DNA of 64,000 nt from an uncultured Thiothrix sp. (lineage in GTDB: Bacteria; Pseudomonadota; Gammaproteobacteria; Thiotrichales; Thiotrichaceae). This document shows positions 1-7,985 of the stretch, in pieces. The first letter of the stretch is position 1; every line of letters begins with the position of its first letter. A program made the translations under genes and the position numbers. Where the stretch lies: the NCBI RefSeq assembly GCF_937873765.1, contig NZ_CALMZC010000020.1:22384-86383 (forward strand), given 5' to 3'. Under the pieces are notes generated by a model. That model worked only from the letters and a program-made list of their open reading frames with translations. It was not told the DNA's origin and made no database searches.

Positions 1-480
1 TGTAATCTAAAAACAGATAATTTAGCTGAAATGCTGCGCCTCTATGACGAAACGGGTATTAGTCAAATCATGGTTGAGCCAGTACCTATGGATAAGGTTT
101 CCTCTTATGGCGTAGTGGATATTAACGGGCATACCTTAGAGCCGGGTTGTTCAGTGGCGATGAGTGCGATTGTTGAAAAGCCTGATATGGACAGTGCGCC
201 TTCTAATCTTGCGGTAGTCGGACGCTATGTTTTATCTCCCCATATTTGGGATTGGTTGAAGCGTACTCCCTTGGGAGCAGGCGATGAGATTCAACTGACT
301 GATACAATTGCGCTCTTGATGCGTGAGTATCAAGTGAATGCTTTCCATTTAAGCGGCAAAAGTCATGACTGTGGTTCAAAGCTCGGGTATATGATGGCGA
401 ATGTTGAGTATGGTTTGCGTCATCCGAGTATTGCTAAAGACTTTGCTAAATATCTGAAAGAACAGGTAAAATCTTTATAA
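1..480 (+). CDS. galU: UTP-glucose-1-phosphate uridylyltransferase, C-terminal part (5' end outside window)
   Basis: Catalyses formation of UDP-glucose from UTP and glucose-1-phosphate in the cytoplasm, feeding envelope polysaccharide and glycogen synthesis. The frame is open from base 1 without a start, so only about 159 C-terminal residues are seen. The sequence shows the GalU block with VEKP, the VVGRYVL segment, the [10 protein letters not shown] motif and the lysine/glycine-rich sugar-binding region near DCGSKLGYM. It ends 1 bp before the stop of the convergent XRE gene. The truncation is caused by the window edge, not by mutation. Family assignment is secure; the gene symbol follows from strong similarity to bacterial GalU rather than to RfbA/GlgC-type nucleotidyltransferases. 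Confidence 0.93.
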   Translation, partial: CNLKTDNLAEMLRLYDETGISQIMVEPVPMDKVSSYGVVDINGHTLEPGCSVAMSAIVEKPDMDSAPSNLAVVGRYVLSPHIWDWLKRTPLGAGDEIQLTDTIALLMREYQVNAFHLSGKSHDCGSKLGYMMANVEYGLRHPSIAKDFAKYLKEQVKSL

Positions 481-481
481 A

Positions 482-1327
482 TCATCCGTAAGTTTCAAGG
501 AGTGACTGGATAAATTCAGCACTCTCATGCGGGTTAACCTCAGTATTGCGGATCAAACGATCAAAGTGGCGGGTTAAGGCGCGAATTTCCTCTAAAGTAT
601 TGATTACTATATACATATCGCCTACATAAATCACCGACCGTTGTGAGCCGAAAATGGTTAGAGGCGCTGAGAAGATTTTGCGACCATCATAAAGAAATAA
701 ACGATAAGTTGGATAAAGATCATCTAACAAGCGCTGAATATGCTCTAATTGTTGCCGCCGTAAATGCTTAGGTAGTTTCTCCCAAATCCCCACCCCTTGC
801 GCGAGCATTTTCAGGCGCTGCAAAGGTAAGCAAACTTCCATTTCAGATTCATCAATTCGGTTATACGCAAGCTGTGAGTTGGTTTCGAGTTTACGCACGG
901 CTAGGGGAACTTGGGTCGCTTGGCGCTCGTAATCAATCACGGCTTCAATCATTAAAGAGTCAGGCAGATTTGCGGGAACATAGCGGATTTTGTAACCAAT
1001 CGCATCACGATGCCATTGGCCTAGCTTGGTATGTTGACCATTAATGACCTGCTCGATTTCCATTGCTGAAGATACTGCAGAGCTTACATGTTCATCCTGT
1101 GATAGCCCCAGTAGCCAATCAATACTGACACTATAGGTTGAAGCGATACTGCACAAAGTTTCGGCTCGTGGTAGCCGCAACAATTGATCAGACATTAATT
1201 GGGCAAGGGCAGAGCGGTTGACGCCAATGGATTCTGCAAACTGGGCTTTGTTTAAGCCTGAGCGCTGCAGTAAGATCTGTAGACGTTTTTGAAAAGTCTC
1301 TCCCATTTCACGCTTCGCAACTAACAT
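482..1327 (-). CDS. XRE-family transcriptional regulator with long C-terminal region
   Basis: A 281-residue protein with an N-terminal Cro/C1-type helix-turn-helix (about residues 12-70, including LNKAQFAESIGVNRSALAQ and the closing SIDWLLGL turn). The remaining ~210 residues resemble no domain I can name; they contain a segment YIVINTLEEIRALTRHFDRL near the C-terminus and could form a ligand- or dimer-binding module. The first ATG is used because a GAGATC-type ribosome site lies just upstream. It is convergent with galU and divergent from the desaturase across a 153-bp gap, so control of the desaturase is possible but not shown. Confidence 0.75.
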   Translation of the reverse strand: MLVAKREMGETFQKRLQILLQRSGLNKAQFAESIGVNRSALAQLMSDQLLRLPRAETLCSIASTYSVSIDWLLGLSQDEHVSSAVSSAMEIEQVINGQHTKLGQWHRDAIGYKIRYVPANLPDSLMIEAVIDYERQATQVPLAVRKLETNSQLAYNRIDESEMEVCLPLQRLKMLAQGVGIWEKLPKHLRRQQLEHIQRLLDDLYPTYRLFLYDGRKIFSAPLTIFGSQRSVIYVGDMYIVINTLEEIRALTRHFDRLIRNTEVNPHESAEFIQSLLETYG

Positions 1328-1446
1328 ATGATCTCTATGTTGTTTATTCTTAACAGTAGTTGAATTTAGTGAACGAATCTTAGTTTAGTTATTTATTAAT
1401 AACAAATGTGTACCAGTGTTTCGTAGGCAAGTTAGGTATTAAACCT

Positions 1447-1472
1447 TAGAATTTTTCTGGATATTCTAGGGG
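1447..1472 (+). promoter_or_regulatory. Hairpin covering the desaturase ribosome-binding site
   Basis: TAGAAT (1447-1452) and ATTCTA (1463-1468) form a 6-bp stem that can extend through CC at 1444-1445 with the GG of the Shine-Dalgarno AGGGG (1468-1472), leaving a 10-nt loop. Start codon ATG is at 1481. Such a structure could mask the ribosome site in a temperature-dependent way, but no known thermometer class (ROSE, fourU) is recognised. Confidence 0.3.
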
Positions 1473-1480
1473 TAAGCACA

Positions 1481-2365
1481 ATGCGAGCGGAATCTAAAAA
1501 AATAGAATACCTAACCTTAAGCCTATTGTTGGCTTGTTATTTTCTGTGGGGTATGTTGATTATTCTGCATGCCTCACTGCCTGTTTGGTTGTTAGTTCCT
1601 TTGTTAACGGTCATACTGAGTTTTCATGGTTCCTTGCAGCATGAAGTCATTCATTATCATCCCACACCCTCACAACGTTTGAATGAAGCCTTAGCTTCAC
1701 CACCACTCGCTTTATACCTACCCTTTATTATTTACCGCGATACGCATCGTCAACATCACATCTTAGAACATCTAACTTATCCCAGTATTGATCCTGAGTC
1801 GTGTTATCTGAATAGAGAAGATTGGGCAAGGATGCCTGCTTGGCAGTGGCGTTTGTATAGGTGGAACAATACCTTGCTAGGTCGCCTTCTGATTGGCCCT
1901 GCACTGGGGGTCAGTTGTTTTCTAAAAGTAGAATTCAAAAAGCTGCGTGCAGGTGATCAATACACTATTCATGCTTGGTTGGCTTATTTGCCGTGGCTAG
2001 CCTTAGTATTAGCTTGGTTAGTTTATTGGCATTTTCCACTTTGGTTATATGCAATTATCTGTTATTTCTCCATTTCTTTGACCGCGATTCGTATTTTTGC
2101 TGAGCATCAAGCCGTCAACACACCAACAGAGCGTACTATTGTGATTGAGGCAAATGGCTTTTTGAGCTATGTATTTCTGCAAAATAATCTGCATTCAGTC
2201 CATCACAAATATCCAGGTTTGCCTTGGTATGAGTTGCGCAAAACCTATCAGCAGGAAAAGGAAAGTATTCTGCAAGAGAATGGTCACTATGTATTCAAAA
2301 GTTACTTAGAATTATTTAAGCACTATGCATGGAAGCCTAAAGAAGATGTAGCACATCCTTTATAA
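1481..2365 (+). CDS. Fatty acid desaturase family membrane protein
   Basis: A 294-residue integral membrane di-iron enzyme expected to introduce double bonds into acyl chains or hydroxylate a lipid-like substrate. The three histidine boxes are visible: HEVIHYH (about residue 54), HRQHH (about 88) and HSVHH (about 246), the last followed by KYPGLPWYEL as in the FA_desaturase superfamily. Hydrophobic segments lie near residues 10-30, 35-50, 160-180 and 185-205. Its last 29 bp overlap the convergent PhnD-like gene. The substrate cannot be told from sequence: acyl-lipid desaturase, alkane hydroxylase-like or carotenoid-modifying enzymes share the fold. Confidence 0.82.
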   Translation: MRAESKKIEYLTLSLLLACYFLWGMLIILHASLPVWLLVPLLTVILSFHGSLQHEVIHYHPTPSQRLNEALASPPLALYLPFIIYRDTHRQHHILEHLTYPSIDPESCYLNREDWARMPAWQWRLYRWNNTLLGRLLIGPALGVSCFLKVEFKKLRAGDQYTIHAWLAYLPWLALVLAWLVYWHFPLWLYAIICYFSISLTAIRIFAEHQAVNTPTERTIVIEANGFLSYVFLQNNLHSVHHKYPGLPWYELRKTYQQEKESILQENGHYVFKSYLELFKHYAWKPKEDVAHPL

Positions 2366-3152
2366 AGCCTGTACTTAGCCTGTAGCTTTGGCGCATGCAG
2401 TCGTAATCTTGATCCAGTGCCGTCACTAAACTGCTTAAGCCTGCAGATTTAATTTCAATCGGAACTTGCGCTAATAAAGTGAGCTGTAATAAGGCTTGCC
2501 GAATCATAGTGCTGATTTCTATACCAACAGTGTTATGTATAACTAAGGGTGGAGTCGGTGCAGGACTTATCTGCGCAATAGACCGAAGTTGACTTAGTAT
2601 CTCCTGCATTTCCGGTTTGTTAGATTGCAGCCAATAATCAAATACGGTGCAATCAATCGCTGCTACATCCGCTTCACCTGCAGCAAGCATACGCAGAGAA
2701 TTAGAGTGCGAGCCACTCGTGGTCATACTGGCAAACTGTGGCGGATTAGAGAGTTTAGCCCAATGCGCCCATAAAGCATGATGGCCCGAATACGAGTCTG
2801 GATCATTAATCACCAGACGTTTATTGACTAGTTCCGCAATTGACTGAATTCCGCTGTCCTGATGCACCACTAAGTATGAGAAATACAGTGGCTCGTGATG
2901 CCCTGCAAAAATCGGTTTAGCCAGCACTTGATAACGAACTTGGCGATCTTGTTGCAGGGTATAGAGCAGACCACAGATCCAACCCATTTGAATCTGACCC
3001 TTCGCGAGCTTTTCGCTAGCTTCTAGCCACGGCATGCTTTGATCAAAGCTCACCTGAATGCCCGTTTGCGCGGTTAAATAATCAGCCAATTGTGCGCAAA
3101 TCGGGTAAGTATTTTCAGCTAAACAGGAAATCAGGGTGAGCGCTGTTTGCAT
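2337..3152 (-). CDS. PhnD-like (phosphate/phosphonate-type) binding protein lacking an export signal
   Basis: A 271-residue type-2 periplasmic-binding-protein fold resembling PhnD/PtxB family members: GWICGLLY near residue 66, the LVINDPDSYSGHHAL segment, and the AADVAAIDCTVFDYW block that normally contacts ligand. Unlike transporter components it begins directly with the first beta strand (MQTALTLISC) and has no signal peptide or lipobox. It lies 3 bp downstream of the DMGDH-like gene in the same operon, and no phosphonate permease or ATPase is in the window. It may act as a cytoplasmic ligand-binding protein or enzyme accessory. The family call is good; the ligand is unknown. Confidence 0.7.
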   Translation of the reverse strand: MQTALTLISCLAENTYPICAQLADYLTAQTGIQVSFDQSMPWLEASEKLAKGQIQMGWICGLLYTLQQDRQVRYQVLAKPIFAGHHEPLYFSYLVVHQDSGIQSIAELVNKRLVINDPDSYSGHHALWAHWAKLSNPPQFASMTTSGSHSNSLRMLAAGEADVAAIDCTVFDYWLQSNKPEMQEILSQLRSIAQISPAPTPPLVIHNTVGIEISTMIRQALLQLTLLAQVPIEIKSAGLSSLVTALDQDYDCMRQSYRLSTGFIKDVLHLL

Positions 3153-3155
3153 TGT

Positions 3156-5573
3156 TTAAGCTCGTAAATAACTTAAGTGTGGATCGAATAAAGCCTCAGT
3201 TATCACGGTGGCAGGGCGCTTTTTACCTAATAGCTCAATCTCTACTTGTGTACCAGCTTGAATCAAATCTGGTGGTAAGAAGCCTATCGCCACTGATTTT
3301 TGCGCCCAATGTGCATAACCACCCGACGTCACCGCACCCACAATTTTGCCATGATGCCAAATCGGTTCATCCGCATGGACATCAGCATCAGTATCCTCAA
3401 GGATGAAGGTGGTAAGTTTACGTTTTACACCTTGAGCCTTCTCTGCCAAGGCTGCAGCTTTGCCAATAAAATCGGCAGGTTTGTTATAGGCGACAAAGCG
3501 ACTTAAGCCCGTTTCGAGTGGGGTATAATCCGGTTTAAATTCCCGTAGCCATGAGCCAAAACTTTTTTCTAAGCGCAAGCTCATCATTGCACGCATCCCG
3601 AAGGGTTTAAGATTGAACTCTTGGCCTGCTTCAGCGAGGGCTGCATATAAAGCGAGCTGTTGGCTGTTATCCACATAGATTTCATAGCCTTGATCGCCGG
3701 TATAACTCACTCGTTGTACAATAGCATCCGTTAAGCCAACTTCACCTTGGCGTACACTCATAAACGGGAAAGCTGTGGTACTGAGGTCAATATTGGTGAC
3801 TTTGCTTAAAAGCGCGCGCGCTTTAGGCCCTGCGATTTGGAAGCCGATCCGTTGCAGGGAAATATTGCGCAGCTCCACACCGGATTCGAGTAAGTGCTGT
3901 TCAAACCAACGCTGATGATAAGCTTGTGCGCCATAGGAGGCCGTGAGTTGGAACTGGTTTTCCGCTAAGCAGCTAATCGTAAAATCGCCAATAATCCGCC
4001 CTTTGGGACTCAACAGCGGCGACAAACTCAAGCGCCCGATTTCCGGAATACGCCCCGCCATTATCCCATCTAACCATTCACGTGCTTTGCTGCCAGTGAC
4101 AAGAAATTTACTGAAATTATGAATTTCGTTTATGCCCACATGGTTGCGTACATGACGGCATTCTTCGCCGATGGTATCGAAAGCATTAGAGCGCACGAAG
4201 GTTGGGGTTTCATAGCGTGGTTCGGCTTCACGAGCGAAATAGTTCACATGCTCTAAGCCATGGCCTTGGCCGAAGACTGCACCTTGTTCTTTCCACAGGC
4301 TATACATCGGCGTGGTATGCAAAGGACGTCCAGCAGGGCGCTCTTCATTCGGGAAGGAAATCGAGAAGCGTTTTTGGTAGTTTTCAGTGACTTTTTTGCG
4401 GGTATAAGCACGAGTGGCGAATTTGCCAAAGCGCGCCACATCCATCGCAAACACATCACGTGAAGGCTCACCTTCAACCATCCATTCCGCTAGTGTTAAG
4501 CCGACACCTCCTCCTTGGCTGAAACCCGCCATCACTGCACAAGCTGACCAGAAATTGCGTAACCCACCCACAGGCCCCACCAAGGGATTGCCATCGGGAG
4601 CGAAAGTAAAGGGGCCATTGATAATGGTTTTAATCCCTGCCGTACCCAAAACAGGATAACGGTTACATGCAAATTCTAACGATTCACTAATCCGATCTAA
4701 TTGATTAGGGAGTAATTCATGGCCGAAATCCCAAGAGGTCACATCGACTGCCCAAGGATCGCAACGTTGCTCATAGAAGCCAATGACTAAGCCACGTCCC
4801 TCCTGACGTAGATAACTTTCGCCCGCTGGATCCATCACGTGTGGCAATTCGGAGCCATGGTTATATACTTCGGGAATTTCATCGGTGACTAGATATTGAT
4901 GCTCCATCGGATGCAGAGGTAGCTCAATCCCGACCATGCGCCCGACTTCACGTGCCCATAAACCTGCTGCATTCACCACATGCTCAGCAATCAAGTTGCC
5001 CTTATTCGTGACCACTTCCCAACTGCCATCAGGGCGTGGATTTAAGGCTTCAACTTTGGTATGCAGATAAATCTCTGCCCCTCGTTTTTTCGCCGCAATC
5101 GCATAAGCATGCGTTGTGCCATAAGGGTCAAGGTGACCGTCTAGTGGATCGTATAAGCCCCCAATGACACCATCGGTATTGGTAATGGGCGAAAGTTGAC
5201 GAATTTCTTCAGGGCCAATAATCTCAGTGTGTAAGCCCATGTATTGATGCTTAGCGCGCTCCGCTTTCAAGTAGTCCATACGCTCAGGCGTGGTCGCTAG
5301 GGTAATCCCACCCACATGATGCAATCCGCAAGCTTGCCCAGAAATCTGCTCCAGTTCGCGATACAAATTAATCGTATAGCCTTGCAAAGCGGCCATATTG
5401 GTATCGGCATTTAGGGTATGAAAACCGCCCGCCGCGTGCCAAGTCGAGCCAGAGGTTAATTCGGAGCGCTCGATTAGAGCAAGATCTGTCCAGCCTAATT
5501 TAGTCAGATGGTATAAAACACTCGCGCCCACAACACCACCGCCAATCACAGCGACTCTAACATGTGATTTCAT
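3156..5573 (-). CDS. FAD-dependent dimethylglycine/sarcosine dehydrogenase-type enzyme with GcvT domain
   Basis: An 805-residue two-part enzyme. Residues 1-~390 form a DAO-type FAD domain with GGGVVGASV and the segment GSTWHAAGG, whose His46 matches the covalent flavinylation histidine of dimethylglycine dehydrogenase. Residues ~430-805 are an aminomethyltransferase (GcvT) folate-binding domain plus GcvT C-terminal barrel. Such enzymes oxidatively demethylate N-methylglycines and pass the one-carbon unit to tetrahydrofolate. ATG at 5571-5573 has AAGGA at good spacing. It lies 12 bp after the MttB-family gene, which supports a demethylation route for a betaine or related N-methyl compound. The exact substrate is inferred. 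Confidence 0.88.
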   Translation of the reverse strand: MKSHVRVAVIGGGVVGASVLYHLTKLGWTDLALIERSELTSGSTWHAAGGFHTLNADTNMAALQGYTINLYRELEQISGQACGLHHVGGITLATTPERMDYLKAERAKHQYMGLHTEIIGPEEIRQLSPITNTDGVIGGLYDPLDGHLDPYGTTHAYAIAAKKRGAEIYLHTKVEALNPRPDGSWEVVTNKGNLIAEHVVNAAGLWAREVGRMVGIELPLHPMEHQYLVTDEIPEVYNHGSELPHVMDPAGESYLRQEGRGLVIGFYEQRCDPWAVDVTSWDFGHELLPNQLDRISESLEFACNRYPVLGTAGIKTIINGPFTFAPDGNPLVGPVGGLRNFWSACAVMAGFSQGGGVGLTLAEWMVEGEPSRDVFAMDVARFGKFATRAYTRKKVTENYQKRFSISFPNEERPAGRPLHTTPMYSLWKEQGAVFGQGHGLEHVNYFAREAEPRYETPTFVRSNAFDTIGEECRHVRNHVGINEIHNFSKFLVTGSKAREWLDGIMAGRIPEIGRLSLSPLLSPKGRIIGDFTISCLAENQFQLTASYGAQAYHQRWFEQHLLESGVELRNISLQRIGFQIAGPKARALLSKVTNIDLSTTAFPFMSVRQGEVGLTDAIVQRVSYTGDQGYEIYVDNSQQLALYAALAEAGQEFNLKPFGMRAMMSLRLEKSFGSWLREFKPDYTPLETGLSRFVAYNKPADFIGKAAALAEKAQGVKRKLTTFILEDTDADVHADEPIWHHGKIVGAVTSGGYAHWAQKSVAIGFLPPDLIQAGTQVEIELLGKKRPATVITEALFDPHLSYLRA

Positions 5574-5585
5574 AAAGCATCCTTC

Positions 5586-7160
5586 TTAAAAGTCTGTTGC
5601 CACGCCACCTTCACTTTTACGCCGTGCGACAAAAGCGTCTAACTCTTCGCGAATCGCAGCGTCTAAGGGTGGTGGTTCATAATGTTGCAGAATCTGTTTA
5701 TACAACTGGTGTGCATGCTCGTAAGTGGTCGGGCTGCCTGCTTCTTGCCAAGTCTCGAAGTTACGCCAATCGGACACTAGCGGTGCATAGAAGGCCTCTT
5801 TGTAACGTGCCATCGTGTGAGCTGTACCAAAATAGTGACCGCCGGGGCCAACATCTTTGACGGCTTCAAGTGCCAGTGTCGCCTCATCCACCGTGACACC
5901 TTGTAGATAGACAGCCATCATTTGCAGTAAATCAGCATCAATGATGAGCTTTTCAAACGAGGCACATAGACCACCCTCTAACCAACCCGCGCCATGCATT
6001 AAGAAATTCGCACCACCCATAATCGCGCCCCACAAAGCCATGGTGGATTCATAAGCGGCTTGGGCATCCACAGTATTCGAAGCACAGACATTGGAGGAGC
6101 GGAAGGGAATTTGATAATGGCGAGCTAATTGACCGCTGATTTGCGCGGCCAACACATATTCGGGTGTACCAAAGGCTGGAGCACCGGATTTCATATCGAC
6201 ATTCGAGGTGAAGCCCCCATAAACCGCTGGCGCACCACGGCGTACCATTTGTGTGAAAGCAATACCTGCTAAGGCTTCCGCATTTTGCTGAGCAATCGCG
6301 CCTGCTAAGGTGACGGGAGCCATCGCGCCTGCCAAGGTAAACGGCGTGAGCATAACGACTTGATTCCGCGCCGACATTTCCATAATGCCTTGCAGCATGG
6401 GTTGGTCAAGGCGCAGGGGCGAGCTGGAATTGATAATGGTAAATAAACTGGGTTCTTGCTCGAGGTGCTCATGACTAATCCCACGGGCAATCCGGGCAAT
6501 TTCAATCCCGTCACGATTCCGCTGCCGTCCTAGCGAATACGCATGAAATACTTTATCGGTTAAGGTCACACAATCAGCTAAACAATCCAAATGGCGCACC
6601 GAAGCATGAATATCCACTGGCTCTACCGGATAGCCGCCTGTGAATTGCAGAATGTTAAAACTCTGCATCAAGCGTAGAAAGTTTTGATAATCGGCATGAT
6701 TACCCGCACGGCGACCCCCATCCATGCTACTGGCATTCGGTGCACTGGCGACCGTGCCGAAACTGGTAAAGTTTTTACCGATTTGTAAATGATGAGCTGG
6801 ATTACGGGCATGTAGCGTAAAACTTTCAGGTACGCTGGCAAGGTAATGCATGATCAGATGGCGATCAAAATGAACCCGATGACTACCTTCGGTGACTTTT
6901 GCACCGCATTGCTTCATCAAAGCGCGTGCATCCTCATCTAAAATATCCATGCCAACTTCTTCGAGAATACGCATGGAGGCATGATGAATCTGCTCGATTT
7001 GTTCTTCGTAGATAATTTCGATGGGTTTGTAAGGATTTTTGAGGATTTGCCACGGTAACTGCTGGAGTTGCGAGCTAGTGCTGGTTTCTGGTCGCTTGCT
7101 GCGGCGTGGGCGAGCTTTAACAGAAGCAGTTTCGGCAGAAACGGCGGATTCTTGGCTCAT
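5586..7160 (-). CDS. MttB-family (trimethylamine methyltransferase-like) protein, non-pyrrolysine
   Basis: A 524-residue member of the MttB superfamily, whose characterised non-pyrrolysine members (MtgB type) demethylate glycine betaine and other quaternary amines onto a corrinoid protein. Seen: the conserved YEEQIEQIHHASMRILEEVGMDI start of the barrel, TSFGTVASAPN, and a glycine-rich MGGANFLMHGAGWLEGGL block. The frame is continuous, so no TAG/pyrrolysine is used. I place the start at the ATG at 7158-7160, preceded by GGAGAG with 8-nt spacing, rather than at a GTG three codons earlier. No corrinoid partner gene (MttC/MtgC) is present nearby, which leaves the methyl acceptor open. Confidence 0.85.
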   Translation of the reverse strand: MSQESAVSAETASVKARPRRSKRPETSTSSQLQQLPWQILKNPYKPIEIIYEEQIEQIHHASMRILEEVGMDILDEDARALMKQCGAKVTEGSHRVHFDRHLIMHYLASVPESFTLHARNPAHHLQIGKNFTSFGTVASAPNASSMDGGRRAGNHADYQNFLRLMQSFNILQFTGGYPVEPVDIHASVRHLDCLADCVTLTDKVFHAYSLGRQRNRDGIEIARIARGISHEHLEQEPSLFTIINSSSPLRLDQPMLQGIMEMSARNQVVMLTPFTLAGAMAPVTLAGAIAQQNAEALAGIAFTQMVRRGAPAVYGGFTSNVDMKSGAPAFGTPEYVLAAQISGQLARHYQIPFRSSNVCASNTVDAQAAYESTMALWGAIMGGANFLMHGAGWLEGGLCASFEKLIIDADLLQMMAVYLQGVTVDEATLALEAVKDVGPGGHYFGTAHTMARYKEAFYAPLVSDWRNFETWQEAGSPTTYEHAHQLYKQILQHYEPPPLDAAIREELDAFVARRKSEGGVATDF

Positions 7161-7223
7161 AAAATACACTCTCCACTAGAAAAGGTTGAGCGCCAATCAG
7201 AGTGAGATGGTGACGGTGCTGCT

Positions 7224-7844
7224 TCACTCCGAGTTGTTCGGCAGTGTCTTTGCTAAATACTGCTGGAAACGGGTTTCATCGATTTTTTCGCCGGTGAATA
7301 CCCAAAAATACTCCCGATAAAGCCTTAAGCGCTGCGCTAAATCTTCGCCTAGGTCTAAGGCGTAATAGCCCACTTGGGTAAAATAAAAAACACGGGCGCG
7401 AATCATCGCTTCTGCGTGCCCACAGCCATGCTCTGCAAACATTTTTTGGAAAGCGCGCAACCGTTTTTGATCTTCTTCATGTACCAATTGACCGATTTTG
7501 GAGTCATGTGCTCCCCAATTGCGCATCGCAGTGTCTAAAGCTGGATCGAAGAGGTTTTCATTAGTCCAACAATCAGCTATCGCTAACATGCGATCCGTAA
7601 AATCATCACTACTTGCACAGGCAGCTAATAATTCACCGGTGTTTTTTTGCTGCCAGACAGCTATTAAAGCCTGCAATAACTCGTCGCGATTTTTAAAGTG
7701 CCAATAAAAGCTACCCCGCGTGATTCCCAGATTCTCGGCTAGAGTTAGGACGCGTACCCGCTCCACGCCTTCTTGAGTGAATACGGTGTACGCAGCCCTA
7801 ATCCAGTCTTGACGTTCAAGGTTAGCGCGGTTTTCATCGCTCAT
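7224..7844 (-). CDS. TetR/AcrR-family transcriptional regulator
   Basis: A ~206-residue repressor-type protein. The N-terminal TetR helix-turn-helix is clear (IRAAYTVFTQEGVERVRVLTLAENLGITRGSFYWHFKNRDELL, about residues 15-58) and the rest is an alpha-helical ligand/dimer domain. An in-frame ATG at 7875-7877 would add 11 residues, but it abuts the operator-like repeat; GAGAGA upstream of 7844 favours the shorter form. It is divergent from the FAD oxidoreductase and 64 bp downstream of the MttB operon start, so it probably senses the substrate or an intermediate of this pathway. Confidence 0.88.
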   Translation of the reverse strand: MSDENRANLERQDWIRAAYTVFTQEGVERVRVLTLAENLGITRGSFYWHFKNRDELLQALIAVWQQKNTGELLAACASSDDFTDRMLAIADCWTNENLFDPALDTAMRNWGAHDSKIGQLVHEEDQKRLRAFQKMFAEHGCGHAEAMIRARVFYFTQVGYYALDLGEDLAQRLRLYREYFWVFTGEKIDETRFQQYLAKTLPNNSE

Positions 7845-7877
7845 GCCTTTCTCTCTACTCTCTCTATTGCTTAACAT

Positions 7878-7916
7878 ACACTATTGTATTGACAACTCCA
7901 AACACTAATGTATGTT
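7878..7916. promoter_or_regulatory. Tandem operator-like repeats straddling the promoter of the FAD oxidoreductase
   Basis: Two copies of ACACTAWTGTAT occur at 7878-7889 (ACACTATTGTAT) and 7902-7913 (ACACTAATGTAT), 24 bp apart. Arms AACATACA (7873-7880) and TGTATGTT (7909-7916) also form an inverted repeat. A sigma-70-like promoter toward the plus-strand gene fits between them: TTGACA at 7889-7894, 16-bp spacer, TATGTT at 7911-7916, so the -10 overlaps the second copy. This is a natural binding region for the adjacent TetR protein. Confidence 0.6.
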
Positions 7917-7985
7917 GAAGCAAAAATAGTTTAGAACCGAAGATTGACTCAGCCGCCACCAAGATTTGGCAAGGAGATTAGCAGC

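Noticed and set aside
2337..3152. Phosphonate transporter component PhnD
   Set aside because: No signal peptide and no phnC/phnE neighbours; only the fold is supported.
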